From Lysobacter sp. ISL-50 (GTDB lineage: Bacteria > Pseudomonadota > Gammaproteobacteria > Xanthomonadales > Xanthomonadaceae), in NCBI RefSeq assembly GCF_018612875.1, contig NZ_JAGGRI010000007.1:1-64000 (forward strand): a stretch of DNA of 64,000 nt. The letters are read 5' to 3'. The translations under genes were made by a program, and so were the position numbers. How positions within the stretch are numbered: the stretch's first letter is position 1; every line of letters begins with the position of its first letter. Positions 35,520-44,130 of this stretch are shown here, one piece after another. The notes beneath the pieces were generated by a model. The model was given only the letters and a program-made list of their open reading frames with translations. It ran no database searches and was not told the origin of the DNA.

Positions 35520-36917
35520 ATGACCCGCACCCGCTTCGCCCCCAGCCCCACCGGATACCTGCACATCGGCGGCGCGCGCACCGCGCTGTACTGCTGGCTG
35601 GAAGCGCGCCGCGCGGGCGGGCAGTTCATCCTGCGCATCGAGGACACCGACCGCGAGCGCAGCACCCAGGCGGCGATAGACGCGATCCTGGAGGCGATGG
35701 ACTGGCTCGGCCTGAGCTACGACGAAGGCCCGATCTACCAGACCCAGCGCCTGGAGCGTTACCGCGAGGTCGCCGAGCAGATGGTCGCGGCCGGCACGGC
35801 CTACTACGCCTACGAGACCCGCGAAGAACTGGCCGCCGCGCGCGACGCGGCCCTGGCGGCGAAAGAGAAGCCGCGTTACAACGGCGCCTATCGCGATCGC
35901 AACGAGCCTTACCGGGACGATCCGAACCGGGTCATCCGCTTCAAGAATCCGCTCGACGGCACCGTGGTGTTCGAGGACAAGGTCAAGGGCCGGATCGAGA
36001 TCGCCAACAGCGAGTTGGACGATCTGGTGATCTTCCGCGCCGACGGCTATCCGACCTACAACTTCGCCGTCGTCGTCGATGATCTGGACATGCGCATCAC
36101 CGATGTCGTGCGCGGCGACGATCACGTCAACAACACTCCGCGCCAGATCAACATCTATGCAGCGCTGGGCGCGCCGGTGCCGCATTTCGCCCATCTGCCG
36201 ATGATTCTCGACTCCGAGGGCGCCAAGCTGTCCAAGCGCACTGGCGCGGCCGACGTCATGCAGTACCGCGACGAGGGCTATCTGCCGCACGCGCTGCTGA
36301 ACTATCTGGTCCGCCTGGGCTGGTCGCACGGCGATCAGGAAATTTTCTCGATCGAGGAAATGACCCGGCTGTTCCAACTGGTGGACGTCAACTCCAGCGC
36401 CTCGCGCCTGGACGCGGCCAAGCTGGGCTGGATGAACCAGCAATACCTCAAGAGCGACGATCCGGCCGAGGTCGGCAAGCACCTGGAATGGCATCTGCGC
36501 CAGCAGGGCCTGGACCTGGCCGCCGGCCCGGCGCCGGCCGACGTGGTGATCGCGCTGCGCGACCGCGTGCAGACCCTGAAGGACATGGCCGAGCGCGCGG
36601 CGGTCTGGTATCGCCCGCTGCAGACTTACGACGAGGCCGCAGTCGCCAAGCACCTGAACGCCGCCGCGCAGGCGCCGCTGAGCGAGGCGCGCGCGCGTCT
36701 GGCCGCGCTGGCGGTGTGGAGCGCCGACAGCGTCTCCGCGGCCCTGCACGAGGCCGCCGAAGCGCTGGGACTGGGCATGGGCAAGGTCGCCCAGCCGCTG
36801 CGCGTGGCCATCACCGGCACCCAGGTCAGCCCGGATATCTCGCATACGGTCTACCTGGCCGGGCAGGCCCAGGCCTTGCAACGTATCGACGCCGCCCTTA
36901 CTAAGATCCCTGCGTAG
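35520..36917 (+). CDS. gltX: Glutamyl-tRNA synthetase
   Basis: A 465-residue class I aminoacyl-tRNA synthetase that charges tRNA-Glu with glutamate. Class I signatures: [11 protein letters not shown] (HIGH-type, residues 9-18) and KLSKR (about 236-240). [11 protein letters not shown] binds the acceptor end. The C-terminal anticodon-binding domain is complete. The start at 35520 gives the usual [12 protein letters not shown] opening. zur follows 60 bp downstream on the same strand. Confidence 0.97.
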   Translation: MTRTRFAPSPTGYLHIGGARTALYCWLEARRAGGQFILRIEDTDRERSTQAAIDAILEAMDWLGLSYDEGPIYQTQRLERYREVAEQMVAAGTAYYAYETREELAAARDAALAAKEKPRYNGAYRDRNEPYRDDPNRVIRFKNPLDGTVVFEDKVKGRIEIANSELDDLVIFRADGYPTYNFAVVVDDLDMRITDVVRGDDHVNNTPRQINIYAALGAPVPHFAHLPMILDSEGAKLSKRTGAADVMQYRDEGYLPHALLNYLVRLGWSHGDQEIFSIEEMTRLFQLVDVNSSASRLDAAKLGWMNQQYLKSDDPAEVGKHLEWHLRQQGLDLAAGPAPADVVIALRDRVQTLKDMAERAAVWYRPLQTYDEAAVAKHLNAAAQAPLSEARARLAALAVWSADSVSAALHEAAEALGLGMGKVAQPLRVAITGTQVSPDISHTVYLAGQAQALQRIDAALTKIPA

Positions 36918-36977
36918 GGGGTTTCGCGCCGGCCCCGTGCCGGCGCCAGGACCCGCGCCGCGAACGAGGAGCCCGCC

Positions 36978-37472
36978 ATGAGCACCAGCCACGCCTGCAC
37001 CGACCCCCAGCACCACGTCCACGACGGCACCGCCTTCGTGCAGGAAGTGGAGCGGGCCTGCGAGCAGCGCGGCCTGCGCCTGACGCCGATCCGCGCGCAC
37101 GCATTGCGCCTGATCGCCGACGCCGGCCGGCCGATGAAGGCCTACGATCTGCTCGATCAGATGAAAGCCACCCACGACGCCGCGGCGCCGCCGACCATCT
37201 ACCGCGCCCTGGATTTCCTGCTCGAACACGGCTTCATCCACAAGCTGGCGTCGATCAACGCCTTCGTCGGTTGCCATCATCCCGGCGGCGCGCAGCACGC
37301 GGTGCCGTTCCTGATCTGCGATTCGTGCCAGTCGGCGACCGAGCTGGAGGACGAGCGCATCGTCGATCTGCTCGAAGCGCGCGCGCGCGCGCTCGGCTTC
37401 GTGCCGCAGGCGCAGACATTGGAAGTCCATGGCATGTGCGCGGATTGCGTTCAGGCCAAGGCGAACGCTTAG
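36978..37472 (+). CDS. zur: Fur-family zinc uptake regulator Zur
   Basis: A 164-residue zinc-sensing repressor. A winged helix covers about residues 20-90 (LRLTPIRAHALRLIADAGRPMKAYDLLDQM), with the recognition helix near PPTIYRALDFL. The dimerisation domain has structural-zinc cysteines in ICDSCQ (Cys114, Cys117) and MCADC (Cys154, Cys157), plus a sensing Cys99-His100-His101 stretch. This pattern is Zur rather than Fur. AACGAGGAG precedes the ATG. A Zur-box-like site occurs at 42273 in this window between a ZnuD-like receptor and MerC, a likely target. A terminator lies downstream. Confidence 0.92.
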   Translation: MSTSHACTDPQHHVHDGTAFVQEVERACEQRGLRLTPIRAHALRLIADAGRPMKAYDLLDQMKATHDAAAPPTIYRALDFLLEHGFIHKLASINAFVGCHHPGGAQHAVPFLICDSCQSATELEDERIVDLLEARARALGFVPQAQTLEVHGMCADCVQAKANA

Positions 37473-37496
37473 CCGCTCGCGAAATCTGCAGAGCTG

Positions 37497-37586
37497 TTGT
37501 GGGAGGGGCTTCAGCCCCGATGCTTTTCTTTCAGATCGCATCGCCGGAACGAACAGCATCGGGGCCGAAGCCCCTCCTACAAAAAA
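37497..37586. repeat. Inverted pair of family-A repeat, second copy
   Basis: GGAGGGGCTTCAGCCCCGAT and its inverted partner with one change (GGGGCCGAAGCCCC) flank about 45 bases. It lies between zur and the MFS gene and runs directly into the bidirectional terminator. Confidence 0.82.
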
Positions 37587-37608
37587 ACCCGCGTTTTCGC
37601 GGGTTTTT
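37583..37608. terminator. Bidirectional Rho-independent terminator between zur and the MFS gene
   Basis: AAAAACCCGCG (37583-37593) and CGCGGGTTTTT (37598-37608) around TTTT. The A-run and T-run on opposite sides give a U tract to both strands, fitting these convergent genes. Confidence 0.85.
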
Positions 37609-37625
37609 GTTTGGAGCCGGATGCC

Positions 37626-38876
37626 TCAAGCCGGCGCCAGCGCCGCGCGCGGCACGCGCGCCTCGCGGATCGGCAGATTCGCCGCCGCGGCCAACAGCGC
37701 CAGCGCGATGTCGGCGTACCACATCCAGGTGTAATCGCCGAAGTTGGCCATCGCCAGACCGCCGAGCCAGGCGCCGAAGAAGCCGCCGATCTGATGCGAG
37801 AGCAAGGTGAAACCGAACAGCGTGCCCAGATAGCGCGGCCCGAACAATTTGCCGACCAGTCCCGCGGTCGGCGGCACCGTCGCCAGCCAGGTCACGCCCA
37901 GTCCGGCGGCGAACAAGTAGAACGTCAGCGGCGTCGGCGGCGACATCAGATAAATGCCGATCAGCGCCGCGCGGCTGGCATACATCAACGCGAGCAGATG
38001 CTTCATCCGATAGCGCTGCCCGAGCCAGCCCGCGGCCAGACTGCCGCCGATATTGAACAGGCCGATCAGCGCCAGCGCCATCGCCGAAACATTGTCCGAC
38101 AGCCCGCACAGAGCGATTTCGCTGGGCAGGTGAGTGACCAGGAACGCGATGTGGAAGCCGCAGGTGAAGAAGCCCAGGTGCAGCATCCAGTAACTGGGCT
38201 CGCGCACCGCGATGCGCAACTGCTCGCGCAGGCCGATCCCGGGCGGCGCGGCCGCGACCGCGGCGCCGGTGGGCGTCGCCGATACGCGCCGGCGCAGCGG
38301 CCACGCCAGCGGCAAGGTCGCCAGCGCCGCTGCCGCCAGCGTCCACATCGCCGCCATCCACCCCGCCGCGGCGATCACCGCCTGCACCAGCGGCGCGAAC
38401 AGGAACTGCCCGAGCGAACCGCCGGCGTTGATCATGCCCGCCGCCATCGAGCGTTTTTCCGCCGGCAAGCTTTGCGCGGTCGCGCCGATCAGGATCGAAA
38501 AACTGCCCGCGCCCGCGCCGGCGGCGCCGAGAATGCCGAGGGTGACCATCAAGCCCCATTGCGACGACACGAACGGCGTCAGGCCCATGCCGGCCATCAG
38601 CAAAACGCCGCCGAACACCAGCACGCGCCCCGGCCCGCGCTGATCGGCGAGCGCGCCGAACACCGGCTGCACCGCGCCCCACACGAACTGGCCGATCGCC
38701 AGGGCGAAACTGATTTCGGCGATGCCCAATCCGGTGCTGTGGCCGATCGGCTTGATCAGCAGCCCCTGCGATTGGCGGATGCCCATGGTGATCATCAGCA
38801 TCGCGGTCGCGGCGAGCAGCAACGGCCAGTAAGAGACGGGTTTTGGGCCGGGTAACGCGGTGGCGGTGACGCTCAT
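37626..38876 (-). CDS. Major facilitator superfamily transporter
   Basis: A 416-residue inner-membrane permease with about twelve hydrophobic helices. The loop GALADQRGPGRVLVFGG matches the MFS loop 2-3 signature (G-x-L-aD-r-x-G-r-r). Related proteins are drug or metabolite/H+ antiporters of the CynX/NimT or oxalate/formate-like kind; the substrate is not evident. It starts at 38876, separated by a 655-bp repeat array from a MarR regulator on the same strand, which might control it. It converges on zur. Confidence 0.85.
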   Translation of the reverse strand: MSVTATALPGPKPVSYWPLLLAATAMLMITMGIRQSQGLLIKPIGHSTGLGIAEISFALAIGQFVWGAVQPVFGALADQRGPGRVLVFGGVLLMAGMGLTPFVSSQWGLMVTLGILGAAGAGAGSFSILIGATAQSLPAEKRSMAAGMINAGGSLGQFLFAPLVQAVIAAAGWMAAMWTLAAAALATLPLAWPLRRRVSATPTGAAVAAAPPGIGLREQLRIAVREPSYWMLHLGFFTCGFHIAFLVTHLPSEIALCGLSDNVSAMALALIGLFNIGGSLAAGWLGQRYRMKHLLALMYASRAALIGIYLMSPPTPLTFYLFAAGLGVTWLATVPPTAGLVGKLFGPRYLGTLFGFTLLSHQIGGFFGAWLGGLAMANFGDYTWMWYADIALALLAAAANLPIREARVPRAALAPA

Positions 38877-39001
38877 TGGAGTCTCGGCGGCAAGTGGGGC
38901 GGCGGGAGGGGAGGGAGTTCGGTGATGCGGTCGATCGGAGAGCGGTTATCCACGTGCGGCGTTGGACTGCACTGACTGCGGCGAATGCGGATGCCCCATG
39001 T

Positions 39002-39495
39002 CGTCATTCCCGCGAACGCGGGAATCCAGCGACCTTCGTGCGAAAGATTTCGAAGCCGCAACGCTCCTGCTCTTGCCGTCATTCCCGCGAACGCGGGAAT
39101 CCAGGGCTCTTCGCGCGAAAGACTTTGAAGCCGCAGCGCTCCCGCTCTTGCCGTCATTCCCGCGAACGCGGGAATCCAGCGGCTTTCGTCTACATGCGAC
39201 AGACGACGGTGTGAGCCTGCACTCCCCCACCAAAGCGAGGGCATAAAACCTCAAGCGTTCTCGCTCGAAAGTCCCTGGATTCCCGCGTTCGCGGGAATGA
39301 CGGTAACCAGGCGGCGACGCCATCGGATTGGCCAGTGCGATCATCGCGGACCCCGCTGGAACTGCGAAGCAGCAGCGCTCCCGCTTTTGCCGTCATTCCC
39401 GCGAAGGCGGGAATCCAGGGCTTTTCGTGCGAAAGAATACGAAGTCGCAGCGCTCCTGCTCTTGCCGTCATCCCCGCGTTCGCTGAAACGACGGC
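39002..39495. repeat. Tandem 75-bp repeat array, family D (ATTCCCGCGAACGCGGGAAT)
   Basis: The palindrome ATTCCCGCGAACGCGGGAAT recurs at 39006, 39081 and 39156 with an exact 75-bp period. An inverted copy lies at 39279, another direct copy at 39395 (one change), and a degenerate copy at 39470, again 75 bp on. Each unit also has a second short palindrome (TTTCGTGCGAAAG type). The 20-bp core resembles the Neisseria dRS3 repeat type. I see no gene in the 38877-39531 gap. It is not a CRISPR: the intervening sequence is also conserved. Confidence 0.88.
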
Positions 39496-39531
39496 ACCCA
39501 AACACCGACGCCATCGCAGCGTCCAACACCA

Positions 39532-40014
39532 TCACCGCGAACCCCGCTGCGCCGACGCCGCATCCGCCTGCAACTGCACGATCGCCCGATCCAACTGCGC
39601 ATGCAGCGCCTCGATCCCGTCGTGTCCCAGACCTCGATCGATCTCGTCCTGCACCACCCGCCACAGCGGCTGGGCGCGTTCGATGACGGCGCGGCCGCTG
39701 TCGGTGATGCGCAGGCGGCGCTGACGCGCGTCGGCGCCGGGTACCGATTCGATCCAGCCCGATGCGACCAGCGACTTGAGGTCGCGGCTCAGGGTGCTGC
39801 GGTCCATACCCAACTCGTGCGCGACCTCGCCCAACGGGCGGCCGCGGCCGCCGGTGCGTCGCAGGATCGAGTACTGGTTGAGGTTGACCCCGGCCGGCGC
39901 CAGCGCCTGGTCGTAGCGCTGGGTCATCAGCCGCGCGAGCTTGCGCATGCGAAAACAGGTGCACACGCTCGGCACGGCGTTCTCGGCGCGGATGGTTTCG
40001 TTGATCGTGCTCAT
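39532..40014 (-). CDS. MarR family transcriptional regulator
   Basis: A 160-residue winged-helix regulator. After a short N-terminus (MSTINETIRAENAVPSVCTCF with two cysteines), the MarR fold covers most of the rest: LNQYSILRRTGGRGRPLGEVAHELGMDRSTLSRDLKSLVASGWIE, with the wing at DARQRRLRITDSG. The C-x-C pair near residue 20 could be redox-sensitive. The start at 40014 is chosen over 40029 because the latter lies in a perfect palindrome (40018-40029), a likely autoregulatory operator. A possible target is the MFS gene downstream on the same strand. Confidence 0.9.
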   Translation of the reverse strand: MSTINETIRAENAVPSVCTCFRMRKLARLMTQRYDQALAPAGVNLNQYSILRRTGGRGRPLGEVAHELGMDRSTLSRDLKSLVASGWIESVPGADARQRRLRITDSGRAVIERAQPLWRVVQDEIDRGLGHDGIEALHAQLDRAIVQLQADAASAQRGSR

Positions 40015-40017
40015 TGT

Positions 40018-40029
40018 GTGTATATACAC
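40018..40029. promoter_or_regulatory. Operator-like palindrome at the marR start
   Basis: Perfect 12-bp palindrome GTGTATATACAC lying 3 bases upstream of the MarR ATG. MarR proteins usually bind such short palindromes in their own promoter, so autorepression is inferred. Confidence 0.5.
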
Positions 40030-40193
40030 CTATTTCGTCCGCAACCGCAAACGCCGGCGCGAAGGCCGGCGTCTGGGGCCGCGGGGAGGGCGCTACCGGT
40101 CGACTTGGAGAGAGTCGGAACAACCCCGCGTGCAATCGGTGGGCGGCACGGAAACGATGGGGCCGGGCGAGGCGCCGCCCGACCCCGCGCGGA

Positions 40194-42236
40194 TCAGAAG
40201 AACACCCGCACGCCGAAGTCCACGCCGCGGCCGGGCAGCACCACGGTGTCCTTGAGGAACGAGGTGTGCACGCGCGCGGTCTGGTCGGTGAGGTTGGTGC
40301 CGTCCAGGAACAACTCGTAACCCAGGTTGCCCGAGTCCCAGTGATAGGCCAGGTGCGCATCGACCAGGGTGTAGCCGTCGGTGGGGGTTTCGTTGACCGC
40401 GACCTTGTCCTGCTTCATGTAGCGCGTCGCGCCCAGCGAAGCGCGCCAGCTGTCGGCGTCCCAGCGCAGCTCGCCGCCGATCCGGCCCGGCGCGATCCGC
40501 GGCAGATTGCCGCCGCCGTTGTCGAGCTTGGCGCGCACGGTGTCGCCGAACACGCGCACGTCGAACTTGCCGGCGGCGCCGTCGAACAGATGCGCGATCG
40601 CTTCGCCCTCGAACCCGGTGAACTTGGCATCGGCCTGGCTCCACTGGCGCACCGGGTTGTCCTCGACCGTGGCGCCGGTATCGACCAGATAGATGAAGCC
40701 GTCGAACTGGGTCTGGTACGCGGCCAGCTTCGCCTCGAACATCGAGCCGTGGTAGTGCAGGCCGACTTCGAACTGGTTGGCGCGCTCCTTGCGCAGATTC
40801 GCGTCGCCGATCTCGAACGACGCCGTCGCCGCGTGCAGGCCGTTGGCGAACAGTTCTTCCTCCGCCGGCGCGCGTTCGGCGCGATCGACGTTGAAGGTCA
40901 GGCGCCAGGCGTCGCTGAACTTCCACAACACGCCGGCCGACAGGCTCAGCGGGCTGAAGCTGCGCTTGGCCTCGCCCTGCGGCGAGCTTTCCACGCGATC
41001 CACGCGCGCGCCCAGTTCGAGCTGCAGCTGATCCCACTTGCGCTGTTCGGTCAGGAACAGGCCGGCGGCGCGGGTCTTGGTCTTGGGAATGAAGGCTTCT
41101 TCGCCGATCGCCTGGAACGTGCGCTCGAAACCCTGCACGCCCAGCGCGCCGACCCAGCCGCCCAGCGGCTTGTGGGTGAGCTCGAAACGGCCTTCGGTGG
41201 CGTCGTTGAGGAAACGCGTGCCGACCTCGCTGCCTTCGAATTCGGTGTGTTCGTACTCGGTGTTGGCCAGGCTCGCGCGCAGGCCGCTGAAGATGCCGAA
41301 TTCCTGGTTGATGCCGCCCTTGAGCTCGAAGCGGTTCTGGCGCATGTCGATATGCACCGGCGATTCGCCTTCTTCTGCATTGCCCGGCTCGCCGGGATTG
41401 CCGTACTTGTCTTCGTAGCGCGCGGCGGAGAAGCCCAGGAAGCCCATATCGCCGACCAGCGAGGCACCGAGCGCGCCGGTCTTGGTATCGACGAAGCTGT
41501 TGCGCTGGCGGCCGAGCGGGGTTTCGTAGTCATCGTTGTTGCGGTACACGCCGTCGGCATGCAGCACCAGCGCGCCGTCGGCGCCGCTGGCATCGACGCG
41601 GGCCATGCCGGTGACGCCGTCGCTGACCGTGCTGCGGCGCACTTCGGCGCGGCCGGAGACGGTTTCCTCCAGCGGCTTCTCGGCGATGCGGCCGTCGACG
41701 ATGTTGACCACGCCGCCGATCGCGCCGCTGCCGTAAAGCAAGGTGGCCGGGCCCTTGAGCACTTCGATCTGGTCGGCCAGGAACGGCTCGACCGCGACGT
41801 TGTGGTCCTGGCTGACGGTGGACACGTCCTGGCTGGCGAGGCCGCCGGTCATCACCCCCACGCGCGGGCCTTCCATGCCGCGGATGATCGGCCGGCCGAC
41901 GCCGGCGCCGAAATTGGAGCTCTGCACGCCGGGCAATTTGCCGACGGTTTCGCCCAGGGTGGCGCCGCGCGCTTCGTCGAGCTTTTCGCCCGACAGCACT
42001 TCCACCGGCTGGGCCAGTTCTTCCGCGCTGGACTGCAGGGGCGTGGCCGTGACGACGACCGCGTCCAGGCTGGTAGCCTTGTCGTGCCGGGTGTCGCTGG
42101 GGTTGCCGGGAGAGGTGCCCTGGGCGGCGGGGGGCGCGTCCTGCGCGGCGGCCTGGGCGAACGGCAGGGCGAGGGTCAATGCGATGGCGAGCGCGCTACG
42201 GCGGACACGACGGGAGTTGGCGATGGGCTTGGGCAT
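40194..42236 (-). CDS. znuD: ZnuD-like TonB-dependent zinc receptor
   Basis: A 680-residue outer-membrane receptor. Signal peptide (to about 31, AQAAAQ), TonB-box-like LDAVVVTATPL, plug domain with LGETVGKLPGVQSSNFGAGVGRPIIRGMEG and GGLASQDVSTVSQDHNVAVEPF, then a barrel ending in Phe (FGVRVFF). The plug motif PIIRGMEGPRV and the SQDHN stretch are typical of the ZnuD family that imports zinc. A Zur-box-like site lies 37-59 bp upstream of its start and is shared with a divergent merC gene, which supports zinc repression. The exact ligand could include other zinc-bound molecules. Confidence 0.85.
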   Translation of the reverse strand: MPKPIANSRRVRRSALAIALTLALPFAQAAAQDAPPAAQGTSPGNPSDTRHDKATSLDAVVVTATPLQSSAEELAQPVEVLSGEKLDEARGATLGETVGKLPGVQSSNFGAGVGRPIIRGMEGPRVGVMTGGLASQDVSTVSQDHNVAVEPFLADQIEVLKGPATLLYGSGAIGGVVNIVDGRIAEKPLEETVSGRAEVRRSTVSDGVTGMARVDASGADGALVLHADGVYRNNDDYETPLGRQRNSFVDTKTGALGASLVGDMGFLGFSAARYEDKYGNPGEPGNAEEGESPVHIDMRQNRFELKGGINQEFGIFSGLRASLANTEYEHTEFEGSEVGTRFLNDATEGRFELTHKPLGGWVGALGVQGFERTFQAIGEEAFIPKTKTRAAGLFLTEQRKWDQLQLELGARVDRVESSPQGEAKRSFSPLSLSAGVLWKFSDAWRLTFNVDRAERAPAEEELFANGLHAATASFEIGDANLRKERANQFEVGLHYHGSMFEAKLAAYQTQFDGFIYLVDTGATVEDNPVRQWSQADAKFTGFEGEAIAHLFDGAAGKFDVRVFGDTVRAKLDNGGGNLPRIAPGRIGGELRWDADSWRASLGATRYMKQDKVAVNETPTDGYTLVDAHLAYHWDSGNLGYELFLDGTNLTDQTARVHTSFLKDTVVLPGRGVDFGVRVFF

Positions 42237-42272
42237 GTCGAATTGGCAGATTCTGAACTGGCGGGGGCGGTT

Positions 42273-42295
42273 GAAATGTTATAGAGTAACAATAC
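42273..42295. promoter_or_regulatory. Zur-box-like site between znuD and merC
   Basis: The 23-bp window begins GAAATGTTATA and continues with TAACA in the right half. By eye it matches 18 of the 22 defined positions of the Gram-negative Zur box (GAAATGTTATA, one free base, and its mirror half); the mismatches are all in the right half. The core TGTTA-N5-TAACA is symmetric. It lies between two divergent zinc-related genes, and a zur gene is in the same window. Confidence 0.72.
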
Positions 42296-42327
42296 CTGAT
42301 TGACAACCGTCCCAGAAGTCATCCCCC

Positions 42328-42735
42328 ATGCCTTCATTCCTACGTGGCCTGCTCGACCGTATCGGCGCCTTCGGCTCGCTGGCCTGCGCCGTGCATTGCG
42401 CTGCCCTGCCGTTGCTGATCGCCGTGCTGCCCTCGCTGGGCATCGCCGTATGGTTCGGCGACGGCTTCGAAATGGGCTTCGTGATGTTCGCGACCCTGCT
42501 GGGCAGCTTCAGCGTGATTTCCGGCTATCGCCGCCACCACGCCATGCGCGCGCTGTCCCTGCTGATTCCGGGCCTGGGCCTGCTGTGGGTCGGCGTGCTG
42601 TACGCGCCGCTGCACCACGCGCTGCTGCCCCACGCCATCACCATGTCCTGCGGCGGCGTGCTGGTCGGGCTGGCGCATCTGACCAACCTGCGCCTCAACC
42701 ACGGCCATATCCACGACGCCAGCTGCGCCCACTGA
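42328..42735 (+). CDS. merC: MerC family membrane protein
   Basis: A 135-residue inner-membrane protein with about four hydrophobic helices. MerC-family marks are the early Cys pair (SLACAVHCAALPLL, Cys20 and Cys24) and a His/Cys-rich C-terminus (HGHIHDASCAH), likely metal-binding. MerC was defined in mercury resistance, but chromosomal relatives lie beside zinc receptors, as here. It is divergent from the ZnuD-like gene across a 91-bp gap with a Zur-box-like site. A role in zinc handling at low zinc is inferred. No other mer genes are present. Confidence 0.85.
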   Translation: MPSFLRGLLDRIGAFGSLACAVHCAALPLLIAVLPSLGIAVWFGDGFEMGFVMFATLLGSFSVISGYRRHHAMRALSLLIPGLGLLWVGVLYAPLHHALLPHAITMSCGGVLVGLAHLTNLRLNHGHIHDASCAH

Positions 42736-42905
42736 GCGCCGGCCTTCGGCCGCCGAACGCCTAAACGTAACGCTTGTGCTAGGCTTCGCAGCCTCGCGCG
42801 CGGCCCTGCTGCGCCGGAAACCGGGCTTCGCGCCCTCCCGCCGCCCCGCTGGCGGCCTGGGCCGACCTTCATTCGAAACACGTTCAACCGATTAGGAGCA
42901 CGACC

Positions 42906-43094
42906 ATGGGTAAAGGCGACCGCAAGACCGCCAAGGGCAAGCGCTACAACTCCAGCTACGGCAACGCCCGCAGCAAGGCCGTGACCAAGGCCGCCGGCAC
43001 CGCCGCGGCGCCGGCCGCCAAGAAGACCGCCAAGACCGCCGTCGCCAAGGCGCCGGCCAAGAAGGTCGTGGCGAAGAAGGCCACCAAGGAATAA
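42906..43094 (+). CDS. 30S ribosomal protein bTHX with Ala/Lys-rich tail
   Basis: A 62-residue basic protein. The first about 25 residues, MGKGDRKTAKGKRYNSSYGN, match the short bTHX (Thx) protein of the 30S head. The rest is an Ala/Lys-rich tail with PAKK, APAKK and AKK words, like histone H1 tails, and is longer than the bare Thx of Thermus (under 30 residues). TTAGGAG lies upstream of the ATG. A strong terminator follows. The tail may bind rRNA or DNA; that part is inference. Confidence 0.88.
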   Translation: MGKGDRKTAKGKRYNSSYGNARSKAVTKAAGTAAAPAAKKTAKTAVAKAPAKKVVAKKATKE

Positions 43095-43161
43095 GACGCA
43101 CGCCGACAGGCGCCCGATCCGACCGCTGCCCCGGCAGCCGGTCGCGGCACGGGCCCGGTCA

Positions 43162-43197
43162 GCAAAGAAAGCCCCGCATCGCGGGGCTTTTCTTTGC
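43162..43197 (+). terminator. Rho-independent terminator after bTHX
   Basis: A long stem, GCAAAGAAAGCCCCGC against GCGGGGCTTTTCTTTGC with one bulged base, loop ATC. The T-rich right arm acts as the U tract. Confidence 0.8.
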
Positions 43198-43329
43198 GCG
43201 GACGGTTTGTGGATGCGGTGTGCCATGCGGCTGTTGTCGCTACGGATTGGGTGTAGGCAAAGCGCACATTTGCATGACGGCCGTCGAGATTTTGGCGACA
43301 AGGTGTAATTTTTTCATTAAGATGCGCGC

Positions 43330-43349
43330 CGTTCCCGCGGACGGGAACG
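43330..43349. promoter_or_regulatory. Short palindrome in the Ax21 leader
   Basis: CGTTCCCG and CGGGAACG (43330-43337, 43342-43349) around CGGA, ending 30 bases before the ATG. It lies within the probable 5' untranslated region of the Ax21-family gene. It could be an operator or a stabilising RNA hairpin. Confidence 0.4.
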
Positions 43350-43379
43350 TCATTACCAAATCTAAGGGACAAGGAAATT

Positions 43380-44027
43380 ATGAAGAAGCAACTCGCGCTG
43401 GCCCTGTTGCTGGCGACGGCGTCCTCGGCGGCCGCCGCTGCCGACGGTCTGAGCCACACCTACGTCGAAGCTGGTTTCGTGCGTCACCAGGCCGAACTGC
43501 CGGTCGTGGCCGGCCAGGGCGTCTCGATCGACGACATGAAGGCCGACGGCGGCTACATCGCCGGTTCGTTCGAAGTGATGGACAGCCTTTACCTGTTCGG
43601 CGGTTACCACAAGGGCAACGACGACGTCGGCGTGAGCGTCGATGGCATCGGCGAAGTCGGCGAGTTCGATGCCGACGTGCAGCAGGGTCACATCGGCCTG
43701 GGCTACCACCACACGCTCAGCGACCGCGTCGAGTGGACCGGTGAGTTGAGCTACGTCAACACCCGTGTGGAGCTGAAGGTCGAAGACTTCAAGGAACGCC
43801 TGAAAGGCGACGACTACCGCGCCTCGGTCGGTCTGCGCGGCGATCTGGCCGCCAACTTCGAAGGCTGGATCAAGGCCAACTACACCGACGGCGACGTCTA
43901 CGACGGCGAGTTCAGCGGCACGCTCGGCGTGCTGGTGAAGTTCAACAAGATGTGGGGCATCGTCGGCGAAGCCGAAGTCGGCTCCGACGACCGCCAGTTC
44001 CGCCTCGGCGTGCGCGCGAGCTTCTAA
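43380..44027 (+). CDS. Ax21 family outer-membrane protein
   Basis: A 215-residue protein with a signal peptide (MKKQLALALLLATASSAAAA) and a mature part of alternating beta strands ending in Phe (LGVRASF), so probably an 8-strand outer-membrane barrel. The opening DGLSHTYVEAGFV and the repeating GGY, GLGYHH and TGELSYVNT strands match the Ax21 proteins of Xanthomonas and Stenotrophomonas. Earlier claims of a signalling role for Ax21 are disputed, so I give only a structural reading. AAGGA lies just before the ATG. A terminator follows at 44060. Confidence 0.85.
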   Translation: MKKQLALALLLATASSAAAAADGLSHTYVEAGFVRHQAELPVVAGQGVSIDDMKADGGYIAGSFEVMDSLYLFGGYHKGNDDVGVSVDGIGEVGEFDADVQQGHIGLGYHHTLSDRVEWTGELSYVNTRVELKVEDFKERLKGDDYRASVGLRGDLAANFEGWIKANYTDGDVYDGEFSGTLGVLVKFNKMWGIVGEAEVGSDDRQFRLGVRASF

Positions 44028-44059
44028 GCCCGCGCGACACCATCGAGGGTGCGACAGTC

Positions 44060-44091
44060 AAAGCCCGGCGCGAGCCGGGCTTTGTTTTTTT
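44060..44091 (+). terminator. Rho-independent terminator after the Ax21 gene
   Basis: Stem AAAGCCCGGC / GCCGGGCTTT, GCGA tetraloop, then G and a run of seven or eight T. It faces the convergent DUF6348-like gene. Confidence 0.9.
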
Positions 44092-44130
44092 GGCGGTCGT
44101 CATGTCGGTCGCAGGCAGCGATCGCGCGCT

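Noticed and set aside
39002-39495. Possible CRISPR array
   Set aside because: The 75-bp period repeats include the intervening sequence, the units are palindromic repeats, and no cas gene is nearby.
42328-42735. Mercury-resistance operon
   Set aside because: Only merC is present; merA, merT, merP and merR are missing and the promoter has a Zur-box-like site.
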